From JBLMZW01 sp050259035 (GTDB lineage Bacteria; Bacillota; Syntrophomonadia; Syntrophomonadales; DTU052), in assembly GCA_050259035.1 (NCBI GenBank), contig JBLMZW010000043.1, positions 1 through 25,573 on the forward strand: a DNA stretch of 25,573 bases, written 5' to 3'. The position numbers were made by a program, and so were the translations under genes. The notes beneath the pieces were generated by a model. It saw only the letters and a program-made list of their open reading frames with translations, was not told the DNA's origin and made no database searches. Positions 15,342 through 22,763 of this stretch are shown here, in pieces; positions within the stretch are counted from its first letter, which is position 1; every line of letters begins with the position of its first letter.

Positions 15342-18300
15342 TTAACTGCGGCGGATTGTATCATACAGAGAATTAGTTTCAGCAGCAGGGACTATGCCAT
15401 ATTCATTTGCCAGGATAGAGCTGAAATCATGATACAAGTCAAGAGCGTGCTTTTTTTGCCCGGTTTGCCACAACAGTTCCATTGTCGTTCTGATCACCGG
15501 CTCATCAGCCGGTTCCAGGGCCAGGTAGCGAAAACATGTTTGTATGGCAGAAGACTGCCTGTCCTGGCGGCGGTAGCACTCAACCAATTTCAACAGGACC
15601 TGAAGGTAGCGGTGGCGCAGCTGTACGCGCAGGCCTGCGGTCCAATCATCGTATAGATTCTCCGGCAGGAATTCTCCATGATATAATTCACAGGCCTGTT
15701 CCAGAAGGTCTGTCATAACCGGGTTTTCTATAGCAGTATTGGTCAGGGCCTTATTTGTCACGGTATCAAATAATTCATAATCGGTATATATTTCAACTTT
15801 CGTGTTTATGTAAACTAACCCGCGTTCAAGGATTAAAATCTCATTACCGTTATCGATGATTCCGAGGGCCTGGCGAGCGTGTGACAAAGCCTTCCTCAGG
15901 TTAGCGTCCCCCAATCGGGGGTCTGATTCGGATTCAGGCCATAACGCCTCGATTAATTTTGTCTTATGATGTTGATGTCTCTCTATAATCAGAAACTTGA
16001 CCAGATTTTCAGCCCTTTTTGTTTTCCAACGAGATGAAGTAATTTCAACCCCGTTAACAAAAATTCGGAATACGCCCAGGCAGCTCACATGAATAACCGG
16101 CACCCCGGTTTTCTGGAACATGTTTTGTAAAAGTAAAATGATGCTGTTTTGTATGTTTTCGTCTGAGTGATTCAGCAGGCTGCAGGCTTCCTGGCATACC
16201 CGTTCCGGAAACCAGCGTTGGAGGAGGTAAGCCGCCCACTCTGGGTGTATTTTTTTCAGCAGCGCCCGCCGACACATGGTATAAACGGTTTCCGCGTGCC
16301 AATGCCAAAAATATTCCCATTTTTCAGTTTCAGCGGCACCCAAGGCCTTGCGCAAGTAGCTGTCGGACGTGTCGTTATCTCCTTGCAATTGATGCAGCCG
16401 GGCGAGATATAATTGGGTGCCGGCGAGTACATGTCTGGCCCCTTTTTGACTGCATTTTGAGCTGACTTGTTCAAAGTACAATCGGGCCAGGTCCAGTTGA
16501 CCGGCTTCCATAGCGATGGTTCCTACTACCGATTGGGCATATTCATCCATCCCCTGGGCACAAGGAATACCTTTCATCTTCTCCCATAAATTAAGGGCCT
16601 CCGGAAGCAGGTCACGAGCCTCTTCCCCGGAATTCATACGCAATAAAATCAAATCTAGTTCAGTAAGCAGAGCCACATAAGTATCTTTATATTGTAAAAA
16701 AGCGTCACGGGAAAGCTCAAATCTTTCCCTGGCCTCACTCAACTGCCCTGCCAACATGTTTAGATGGGCCTGGTGACGAAAAGTCAGAGCGATTTGATAC
16801 GGCACGTTATATTTTTGACCCAATCGCAGCAATTCTTTTAATATTTCAGACAGCTTATCGTGGTTTCCTTCCAGAAAGCTAATAAAGGCATATGCGACTA
16901 AGGCCGCGCCGGTCCAGTACTCATTTTCCCGGACATAGGGTTCTTCCAATGATTCGGTTATAGCTTCCCGGGCAGCTTTAAGATTACCCAGCCTGTATAA
17001 AAGACCACTTATCGCTAAGGCATATTTCATTCGCGACTCTGCATCCAACGCAGTTTTCTTAACCATGGCGTTTAACTGGATCGCCTTCTGCAAATCATCT
17101 TCCATAAGCGCACTTACCATTCCCGCAATCAAAATAGTATTTTGCAGCCATGGGCTCTGGGACTGTACGGCTGCTGCCGACATTTGCTCCGCTGTTTCTT
17201 TTAATTTTAGTGAATCGTTGGCAAAAGAATAGATTGTCGCCATCGCCAGCAAAGAGCGGAACCGGCAGTTAATATCCCCTTCTCGCTCGGAAATAACAGC
17301 TGCCCGTAATAAAGTGCCCAGAGCCTCTTCCATGCTGATGTGCAGAATACTTGTTCCTTTGAAAAAAAGAAGCCAGTGGTCATTGCTTACAAGTTCCTCT
17401 GGCAGGCGGCTAATCCAGGAATTTAGCGTATCCAGACGCCCACACTGTAAAAAGTATTCGTCACCGTAACCATGGATAAGGCTTATTGTGGCAGGCCAAT
17501 CGGGGCAGGACGCCAATTGTTCCAGGGCTCTGTCGATATCCCCTATGTTTTCGAGAAATGCCGCGGCGCGGTGCTTGACTGAAATAACATACTCTGGTGA
17601 ACGCAACTGTTTCAATTTCTGTTCCATAAATTGTCCCATGAGGTGGTGCAGCCGCCAGGTGGTAGTTTCGCCTTCGTTCTGACTTAGCAAGCCCTGGGCA
17701 TGAAGCTGCCTAATCTTTTTGTCACTATCCTCGCACTGTAAAGCGGCATTGCATAACTCTGGCTCTAGATATGGCAGCAGGGAGGACTCCAGTAAAAAAT
17801 CCCGAAGTTCACTCGGAAGATATACAAGCAACTCGTTGCCTAAATATGTATATAGATCTGCGTCTTTGCTTTTTAAATCTGATAATGTCTTTTCCAAGCC
17901 GCCGCCCGATTGTATAAGCAGTAATCCCAGGAGGCGAAGTCCAACCGCCCATCCCTCAGCAATGAAATGAATATCGGTAACTTCTTTTTCCGTCAAATTC
18001 AAACCAAAAAGCGAAAACATGTCCCGCGATTCCTCAATTGAAAACCGTAAATTATCATTTTCAATTTCCAGTAGTTCCCCGCTGAGCAATTCCTGGTACA
18101 GATTTATAGACAGGCTGTTTCTGCTGATCAACACCAGGTGTGCTCCGCCAGGCAGCCAGCGGATGAGATATTCTAAAATACTGCGGATGGTCGTGTTTTT
18201 TTCAATCAGGTGGACGTCGTCCAGGACCAAAACCAATTCACTTTCTTCGGGTATTTCTTCAAGAAAGGAGGCAACAGCTATTTGCCAGTCCCGGCCGGAG

Positions 18301-18650
18301 TCTTCCAGGCTGTTCATCGTGCGCAGGGCCTGGCTGCCAAAACCGGGCAGGACTCTTTTCACGGCGTTGATTAAATGGTAAAGCAGGAAGGAGGGTTCAC
18401 TGTCGTGGCTGTCAAGGCTAAGCCATGCGGTAGCGGGCCAACCAGGCTCTTCCAGCAAAGAAGAAATCCAGACACTTTTTCCATAGCCTGTCGGAGCGGT
18501 TACGGCAGTAACGCGGTGGGACAGGATAGAAAAGCCGAGGTCGTTCAAACGTGCTCGTCTTATGTATTTCTTGATGCGAGGCGGAACAAACTGGGCGTGA
18601 ACCAGGGGAATGGAGATCCGCTTCTTTTCAATGCTGGAGATATTATTCAT
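15342..18650 (-). CDS. MalT-like STAND ATPase with C-terminal BTAD module (transcriptional activator)
   Basis: This is a 1102-aa regulator. The N-terminal STAND NTPase has Walker A APTGYGKS (52-59) and Walker B VLVLDD (140-145), followed by the winged-helix and superhelical TPR-like region (about 350-840) typical of MalT/LAL proteins. Instead of a LuxR HTH it ends in an OmpR-like winged helix (about 852-945: SCLGVFRIFVNGVEI, RAENLVKFLI, LIEALWPE, DANLRKALSHARQALG) and a bacterial transcriptional activator domain (about 950-1095), the combination seen in SARP-type and AfsR-like activators. Such proteins bind an inducer in the TPR region, multimerise with ATP and activate transcription. The start is ATG at 18650 with AGAGG 5 nt upstream. 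The target genes are unknown; the convergent enoyl-CoA hydratase gene and the gene's own upstream tandem repeat are candidates. Confidence 0.9.
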   Translation of the reverse strand: MNNISSIEKKRISIPLVHAQFVPPRIKKYIRRARLNDLGFSILSHRVTAVTAPTGYGKSVWISSLLEEPGWPATAWLSLDSHDSEPSFLLYHLINAVKRVLPGFGSQALRTMNSLEDSGRDWQIAVASFLEEIPEESELVLVLDDVHLIEKNTTIRSILEYLIRWLPGGAHLVLISRNSLSINLYQELLSGELLEIENDNLRFSIEESRDMFSLFGLNLTEKEVTDIHFIAEGWAVGLRLLGLLLIQSGGGLEKTLSDLKSKDADLYTYLGNELLVYLPSELRDFLLESSLLPYLEPELCNAALQCEDSDKKIRQLHAQGLLSQNEGETTTWRLHHLMGQFMEQKLKQLRSPEYVISVKHRAAAFLENIGDIDRALEQLASCPDWPATISLIHGYGDEYFLQCGRLDTLNSWISRLPEELVSNDHWLLFFKGTSILHISMEEALGTLLRAAVISEREGDINCRFRSLLAMATIYSFANDSLKLKETAEQMSAAAVQSQSPWLQNTILIAGMVSALMEDDLQKAIQLNAMVKKTALDAESRMKYALAISGLLYRLGNLKAAREAITESLEEPYVRENEYWTGAALVAYAFISFLEGNHDKLSEILKELLRLGQKYNVPYQIALTFRHQAHLNMLAGQLSEARERFELSRDAFLQYKDTYVALLTELDLILLRMNSGEEARDLLPEALNLWEKMKGIPCAQGMDEYAQSVVGTIAMEAGQLDLARLYFEQVSSKCSQKGARHVLAGTQLYLARLHQLQGDNDTSDSYLRKALGAAETEKWEYFWHWHAETVYTMCRRALLKKIHPEWAAYLLQRWFPERVCQEACSLLNHSDENIQNSIILLLQNMFQKTGVPVIHVSCLGVFRIFVNGVEITSSRWKTKRAENLVKFLIIERHQHHKTKLIEALWPESESDPRLGDANLRKALSHARQALGIIDNGNEILILERGLVYINTKVEIYTDYELFDTVTNKALTNTAIENPVMTDLLEQACELYHGEFLPENLYDDWTAGLRVQLRHRYLQVLLKLVECYRRQDRQSSAIQTCFRYLALEPADEPVIRTTMELLWQTGQKKHALDLYHDFSSILANEYGIVPAAETNSLYDTIRRS

Positions 18651-18757
18651 AACAACCTCTGCTTCTTGGTTCGTTAACTACCGAATCAGTAAGCCACTTT
18701 CATCGCCAGTTTTTCTTCGTTAATTCCACAAACTTTAGTACCAAAATTTTCACTACA

Positions 18758-18777
18758 TTAATATACGTTAATATACG
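18758..18777. repeat. Tandem 10-mer upstream of the STAND-BTAD gene
   Basis: TTAATATACG occurs twice in direct succession (18758-18767 and 18768-18777), 108 nt upstream of the regulator start. SARP/AfsR-type activators bind short direct repeats spaced about one helical turn, so this may be an autoregulatory site (inference). AT-rich DNA makes chance occurrence possible. Confidence 0.35.
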
Positions 18778-18897
18778 TTCTTTTCGACATGGTTTTGGTA
18801 TTTCCTGCCACTATTACTTCGGGTTTTAAGTATGTGCTTTTCAACTGCCATTCCCCCGCTGGCAACGCGGGTCAATGTAATTGGGCTTATTATTGAA

Positions 18898-19016
18898 TAT
18901 AATGTAACGGCTTTACAACACTGCGTAGTGAAATGCCTGGGGAACATCTCCCCCTTTGTCTCGATAAACGCTGGAGGGCGGCACATGATAGCCGCCCTCG
19001 TGTTTTGCCTGTTTTG
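18898..19016 (+). ncRNA. Candidate small RNA with intrinsic terminator
   Basis: TATAAT (18898-18903) could start a transcript near 18910. The roughly 105-nt stretch contains a small hairpin (GGGG and CCCC arms around 18940-18954) and ends in a strong terminator. No protein-like reading frame or RBS is seen, and no plus-strand gene precedes the terminator. The family was not recognised; 6S RNA was considered but not shown. The -35 region is weak. Confidence 0.35.
18974..19016 (+). terminator. Strong intrinsic terminator on the plus strand
   Basis: GAGGGCGGC (18974-18982) and GCCGCCCTC (18991-18999) make a perfect 9-bp GC-rich stem with an 8-nt loop, followed by a T-rich tail on the plus strand only. 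The minus strand side has no T tract, so it does not serve the convergent gene at 19048. Confidence 0.85.
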
Positions 19017-19047
19017 TTTAGGTTGAAATCAAATGAGATTGGTTAAG

Positions 19048-19587
19048 CTATTTCCAAATCGTTCCTAGAGGAATGATTTTCATAAGGCATATATCATCAC
19101 CCACCTTGATACTTTTCAATAATTCCACATCAACTTCACAGCCAAACGCTGCCTCGAACAGGACCTTGCTATACCCGGTAGTGCATTGACACCATGCGTA
19201 TGTATCTAATTTGTCCACATCGGCCAGCATCGGGCAGGGACAAAACGGGAACTGCAGATAGAGTTCCCCATTAGTACAGAACATGCCGGCTGCGTTGGCC
19301 TTTTCCAGGCTCCCGAATTCCTCCATGCTGGACGATGCTGCAACCAGTTTCTTCACCAGCGCCAGTTTTTCATCCATACCATATCCGCATTGGCAGTTCA
19401 TTCTGATCTGCTTAACTGCGAAACGATCAAAACTGTTTTCCAGTCTGGTCATGGTGGACTTTACCCAGGTCGCATTGTCCTTTTCGTGTTCCCCAAAAAC
19501 AATTTTGGTTGCGATTTCATCGTTGCTTGCTGATTTTATCGCGCCATACAGTACCTGCTCTTGAATTTTTCTTATCTCAAACATCAT
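19048..19587 (-). CDS. Cysteine-rich protein of unknown function (V4R-like C-terminus)
   Basis: The 179-aa protein has no signal peptide or membrane segment. It has nine cysteines, several in pairs: CQCGYG (about 65-70), FCTNG (about 103), FCPCP (about 115-119) and CQCTTGYSK (about 133-141), plus C150 and C167. The pattern suggests a metal or Fe-S site. The C-terminal part GYSKVLFEAAFGCEVDVELLKSI with KVGDDICLMKI resembles the closing segment of V4R-type small-molecule binding domains and of clostridial DUF families I cannot name with certainty. ATG codons at 19587 and 19584 are adjacent; GAGG lies 4 or 7 nt upstream, so the second is slightly better. It is monocistronic and flanked by gene-poor DNA. 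Confidence 0.7.
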   Translation of the reverse strand: MMFEIRKIQEQVLYGAIKSASNDEIATKIVFGEHEKDNATWVKSTMTRLENSFDRFAVKQIRMNCQCGYGMDEKLALVKKLVAASSSMEEFGSLEKANAAGMFCTNGELYLQFPFCPCPMLADVDKLDTYAWCQCTTGYSKVLFEAAFGCEVDVELLKSIKVGDDICLMKIIPLGTIWK

Positions 19588-19627
19588 AAGACCTCATTTC
19601 TTCAAATTTCTCAATTAAAAATTACAA

Positions 19628-19660
19628 TAAAAAAAGCACACCAGGATAGCGTGCTATGGC
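19628..19660 (-). terminator. Minus-strand intrinsic terminator
   Basis: On the minus strand AGCAC and GTGCT pair around about 11 nt and are followed directly by a run of seven T. It ends some transcript arriving from the right (19660-20060), where only a doubtful 72-codon frame is seen. It also insulates the cysteine-rich gene from upstream transcription. Confidence 0.65.
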
Positions 19661-20147
19661 AATAGGGCATTTTCGCACAGCTCATCCACTATCGACTGTT
19701 ATTCAGATGCATGACTAATTAAGGCTATCATAGCCATAGCCGCAGTTGTTCGGTTGCATTTGAAAACTAACGATAGATTGGATCAAGCACAGGCTCAATG
19801 TCCTTTCGTTATTAAGATGTGTCTTTATGGTACCATATTAAGCCATTCTATTGAAGCCGTTCTTTGAATTGACGTAACTCGTTTTCATAACAAAAGTAAT
19901 CTCAACAACTATTTTTCTTTTGATGGCACTGGAAGAATATGTAGTATTAACAGATCTAACGTTAAAATTTCCTGGTACCGCGTCACATCGATAAGCAGCA
20001 TTGCCACGGCCGGAGCCTCGATAGGGAGGGGAAGCTACAGAGTTAACCGGTCTCACTGGGGCTCTCCAAAAAATGGTGATATTCCCGTAATATTTTGTTA
20101 TGATCGTGGTAGATGAATCGAAACAGTTTAAGAAGGGAAGGATGGTT
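19661..20147. other. Long intergenic region before the first beta-helix gene
   Basis: There is no confident gene. The last 90 nt or so (from about 20030) align with the leader of the second beta-helix gene, including CCGGT-TC-TGGG-CTC-CC and TGGTGAT blocks, so the duplicated unit begins here. The part from 19661 to 19837 has no gene-like feature beyond short in-frame stretches on the minus strand. Confidence 0.5.
19838..20056 (-). CDS. Doubtful 72-aa frame, unknown
   Basis: A GTG at 20056 is preceded by GGAG 7 nt upstream and opens a 72-codon frame. A T-rich terminator lies at 19628-19660. The product is rich in Ser, Asn, Arg and Tyr, with no recognisable domain, signal or membrane segment. 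It lies in the region homologous to the leader of the secreted paralogue, which argues against coding. Recorded only because it has both an RBS and a downstream terminator. Confidence 0.15.
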   Translation of the reverse strand: MRPVNSVASPPYRGSGRGNAAYRCDAVPGNFNVRSVNTTYSSSAIKRKIVVEITFVMKTSYVNSKNGFNRMA

Positions 20148-22523
20148 TTGCGTTCTTGGATTAAGTTATTAATGCTTGTGGCAGTCCTGGCTATAGCAAC
20201 GGTTTTACTGCCGGCTGCTTATGCAAACGCTGCCACGATCACCGTTACCGACACGTCGGACGTTTCTTCTGGTGACCCGGCTAATGGCTCACTGCGGTGG
20301 GCGGTGAATACCGCTTCCGCAGGCGACACGATTCAATTTTCGTCAGATTTAACAAGACCAATAGCTATTACCCTTAAAGCACCGCTTACAATTACTAAAT
20401 CGCTAACCATCGATGGAGGAAACAGTATCACAGATCCAGTCACAATAGACGGAGGCGACTCCTGCCGGGGATTTAAGGTAACTAGCGCTTCGCTGTTTTT
20501 GAATAACCTGACCTTGTCCAATTGCAATGCTCCAACCAACGAGGCCGGCGGAGCGATCAACTTTACCAATCCCACCGCCACTGACGCCGTACTTAGCTTG
20601 AGTAATTGCAGAGTAAAGGACAACCAGGGCCAATACGGCGGGGGCATCTACTGCGAGCGAGCGGCCAGTATAACCTGTAACCAATGCGTCTTTACGGGCA
20701 ATGCCGACCTCGGCGCCAGCGGCGGCGGGTTATATGCCATTGGTACCAGTGGAAACGTCACGCTTAACGGCTGCAGCTTCCATAACAACTTTGCCAAATT
20801 TTACGGTGCAGCCGTAGCTTGCCACGATTCCAATACAATTATGACCAATTGTACTTTTAGTCACAACGTTGAGAGTGACGGGTATGGCGCGGCCTACATA
20901 GTCGATAGCTTCAAGAATCGGACGGGGGACTCCCTCAGCGTATTCAATTGTACATTTGCAGGGAATACAGGAAGTGCCCCGCAAGGCCTTTATGTTTACT
21001 ATATTGATCAGGTAACTCGGGGTAACGACATTTTTTGGGACGACAGTCCATGTATGATCTCCAATTCCTCTAGTCAGTCCGACGGTTATTGCATAATAAA
21101 GAACTATACTCCCGAAGGCACCATGAGCAATCAAGATCCGCTGCTCGGAACTTATGGCAGTTACGGTGGTATTTTGGGTACCATACCCCTTTTGCCGGGA
21201 AGCCCGGCCATTGACGCGGGAGATAGTTCCGCCGCCGGAGTGCCGGCCACTGATGCCCGGGGCGTAATGCGGTACAATGGCGTTGATATCGGGGCCTTTG
21301 AATCTCAAGGGTTCACCATAACTCCGCAAAACGGGAGCACTCCCCAGAATACTGCGATTAATACCGCATTTACGAATCCCCTGGCTCTCTACGTGGCACC
21401 TCAACATGCGGGGGAACCGGTTGCAGGCGGAGTCGTAACTTTCACCGCCCCGACTTCCGGTGCCAGTGCTACCTTAGGCTCTGCCACAGCTCAAATTATT
21501 GAGGCTTTTGACCCCGCCTGGGTGGCCGCTACCGCCAACGGCACGGTGGGCAGTTATGTCGTAAGAGCATCGGTTAACAGTACGGACTATGCTAATTTTT
21601 CCTTGTTCAATACCGGTCCGGGCAGCGCTGAAAATGATATACTCACCTTCAGCTTTGCCGAACAGACCGGTCCGGCTACCATAAATACCAGCGCGCATAC
21701 GGTGGAAATTACCGTACAGAACGCGAGCCTGAACAATCTCACCCCAACCATTACCGTGTCACCCGGGGCCAGCATTAACCCGGCCAGCGGGGTAACCTGT
21801 GATTTTAGGAGTCCTGTACTTTATCTGGTTACTGCTGAAAATGGGCTTTCCCAGGCCTGGGCGGTAACTGTTAGCGCAAGTGGTCCCGACCTGGCCCTGG
21901 ATGGGATAGATCCACCTACAGAGGTGGCCGCAGGCACCAAGGTAACCTTAAATATTAAGGTCATCAATATTGGCGAAGCGGAGGCTGCCAAATGTAGCCT
22001 GGCAATTGATTTAGACGGTCAACTGCTCGCTACCAAGAGCGTTAGCAAACTAAAAGTAAAACAGTCCAAAATTATAAAGGTTAGGGTTACAATCCCAGCC
22101 GACCCCGGTGCTGGGTGGATCGCGGTTCGAGCTATTCCCTCCGGGCCGGATAAAAACCTGGAAAACAATATGTATGCGATCCCCGTAAAAGTCGTAGTTC
22201 CGGATTTGACTATTACATCGTTTGCACCCAAAGGCACCCTGGTGCCCGGTAAAACCGGAACCATGACTATGACCATCGAGAACTTAACCATAGCAAAGGC
22301 TTCCAAATTCGATGTAGTCATTGGTTATGGCGAGAATCAAATACTAGCGACAAAGAAAGTCACCAGTTTGAAGCAGGGAACCAAGACCTTGAACATCAGG
22401 TTTAAGGTCCCCATCGATTACGTTAATACCAACCCATTGGTAGCAGTGGTGGACCCATATAATGCAGTTGTGGAGGAAAACGAGAATAACAACTTTATGT
22501 ACTACCCGACGCAGCCAGGCTAA
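20148..22523 (+). CDS. Secreted beta-helix/CARDB protein, copy 1
   Basis: This is a 791-aa secreted protein. A signal peptide (1-28, cleavage after ANA) is followed by a CSLREA-like start (TITVTDTSDV ... NGSLRWAV, about 30-55), a right-handed parallel beta-helix with repeated Asn/Cys-containing turns such as LSLSNCRV and VTLNGCSF (about 60-320), a choice-of-anchor-Q-like segment ending LLPGSPAIDAG ... GVDIGAFE (about 327-384), an Ig/invasin-like domain (about 385-490), a DUF5018-like strand domain (about 494-578) and two CARDB adhesion domains (about 580-680 and 685-791). No LPXTG, SLH or transmembrane tail is present. The TTG start is chosen because GGAAGG precedes it by 6 nt and the paralogue downstream has the identical arrangement; an ATG at 20142 is too close to the RBS. 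It may be a surface or matrix adhesin, or a polysaccharide-binding protein (inference). Confidence 0.9.
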   Translation: MRSWIKLLMLVAVLAIATVLLPAAYANAATITVTDTSDVSSGDPANGSLRWAVNTASAGDTIQFSSDLTRPIAITLKAPLTITKSLTIDGGNSITDPVTIDGGDSCRGFKVTSASLFLNNLTLSNCNAPTNEAGGAINFTNPTATDAVLSLSNCRVKDNQGQYGGGIYCERAASITCNQCVFTGNADLGASGGGLYAIGTSGNVTLNGCSFHNNFAKFYGAAVACHDSNTIMTNCTFSHNVESDGYGAAYIVDSFKNRTGDSLSVFNCTFAGNTGSAPQGLYVYYIDQVTRGNDIFWDDSPCMISNSSSQSDGYCIIKNYTPEGTMSNQDPLLGTYGSYGGILGTIPLLPGSPAIDAGDSSAAGVPATDARGVMRYNGVDIGAFESQGFTITPQNGSTPQNTAINTAFTNPLALYVAPQHAGEPVAGGVVTFTAPTSGASATLGSATAQIIEAFDPAWVAATANGTVGSYVVRASVNSTDYANFSLFNTGPGSAENDILTFSFAEQTGPATINTSAHTVEITVQNASLNNLTPTITVSPGASINPASGVTCDFRSPVLYLVTAENGLSQAWAVTVSASGPDLALDGIDPPTEVAAGTKVTLNIKVINIGEAEAAKCSLAIDLDGQLLATKSVSKLKVKQSKIIKVRVTIPADPGAGWIAVRAIPSGPDKNLENNMYAIPVKVVVPDLTITSFAPKGTLVPGKTGTMTMTIENLTIAKASKFDVVIGYGENQILATKKVTSLKQGTKTLNIRFKVPIDYVNTNPLVAVVDPYNAVVEENENNNFMYYPTQPG

Positions 22524-22563
22524 AATGAGGCCACCGAACAAAGCCTAATATTTAGTAAATTGT

Positions 22564-22592
22564 AGAAATGGACTCCGATGGAGTCCATTTCT
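22564..22592 (+). terminator. Perfect 13-bp hairpin after copy 1
   Basis: AGAAATGGACTCC and GGAGTCCATTTCT pair perfectly around a 3-nt loop, 41 nt after the stop codon. The tail GATTGTTG is only weakly T-rich, so termination is plausible but not certain. The same stem with a 4-nt loop follows copy 2 at 25180-25209. Confidence 0.6.
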
Positions 22593-22599
22593 GATTGTT

Positions 22600-22690
22600 G
22601 CCAAAAACGAATGCCGGTTATGCTCGGCCCGGATGTCTTTTGCCGGTTTCGTTGGGAACTCCCCCAATAATTGGTGATTTTCTTTTCCAA
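22600..22690 (+). repeat. Structured intergenic element, copy B
   Basis: This lies between the two paralogues. An outer stem AACGAA ... TTCGTT encloses two hairpins, GCCG/CGGC and CCGG/CCGG, followed by TTGGG...CCCAA. The related element at 25218-25283 keeps pairing although bases differ (CGGCC/GGCCG in the second hairpin). It may be an RNA element of the leader of copy 2 or a DNA repeat that travelled with the duplication. It is not a riboswitch class I recognise. Confidence 0.5.
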
Positions 22691-22763
22691 CTCTGTTACC
22701 ATAACGGTAACTGCAGCGATCATTGTACATCGCTTAGAAAGAACAAAGAAGGGAAGGATTATT

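Noticed and set aside
18832..19026. 64-codon plus-strand frame over the terminator hairpin
   Set aside because: It runs through the terminator stem, has no RBS and its composition is not protein-like; a small RNA is a better reading.
20730..21407. 225-codon antisense frame within beta-helix copy 1
   Set aside because: It is a shadow of a GC-rich secreted-protein gene; the sense frame has signal peptide and clear domains, and the antisense has no RBS or recognisable family.
22600..22690. Known riboswitch such as c-di-GMP-I, cobalamin or guanidine class
   Set aside because: None of the conserved core sequences of these classes is present.
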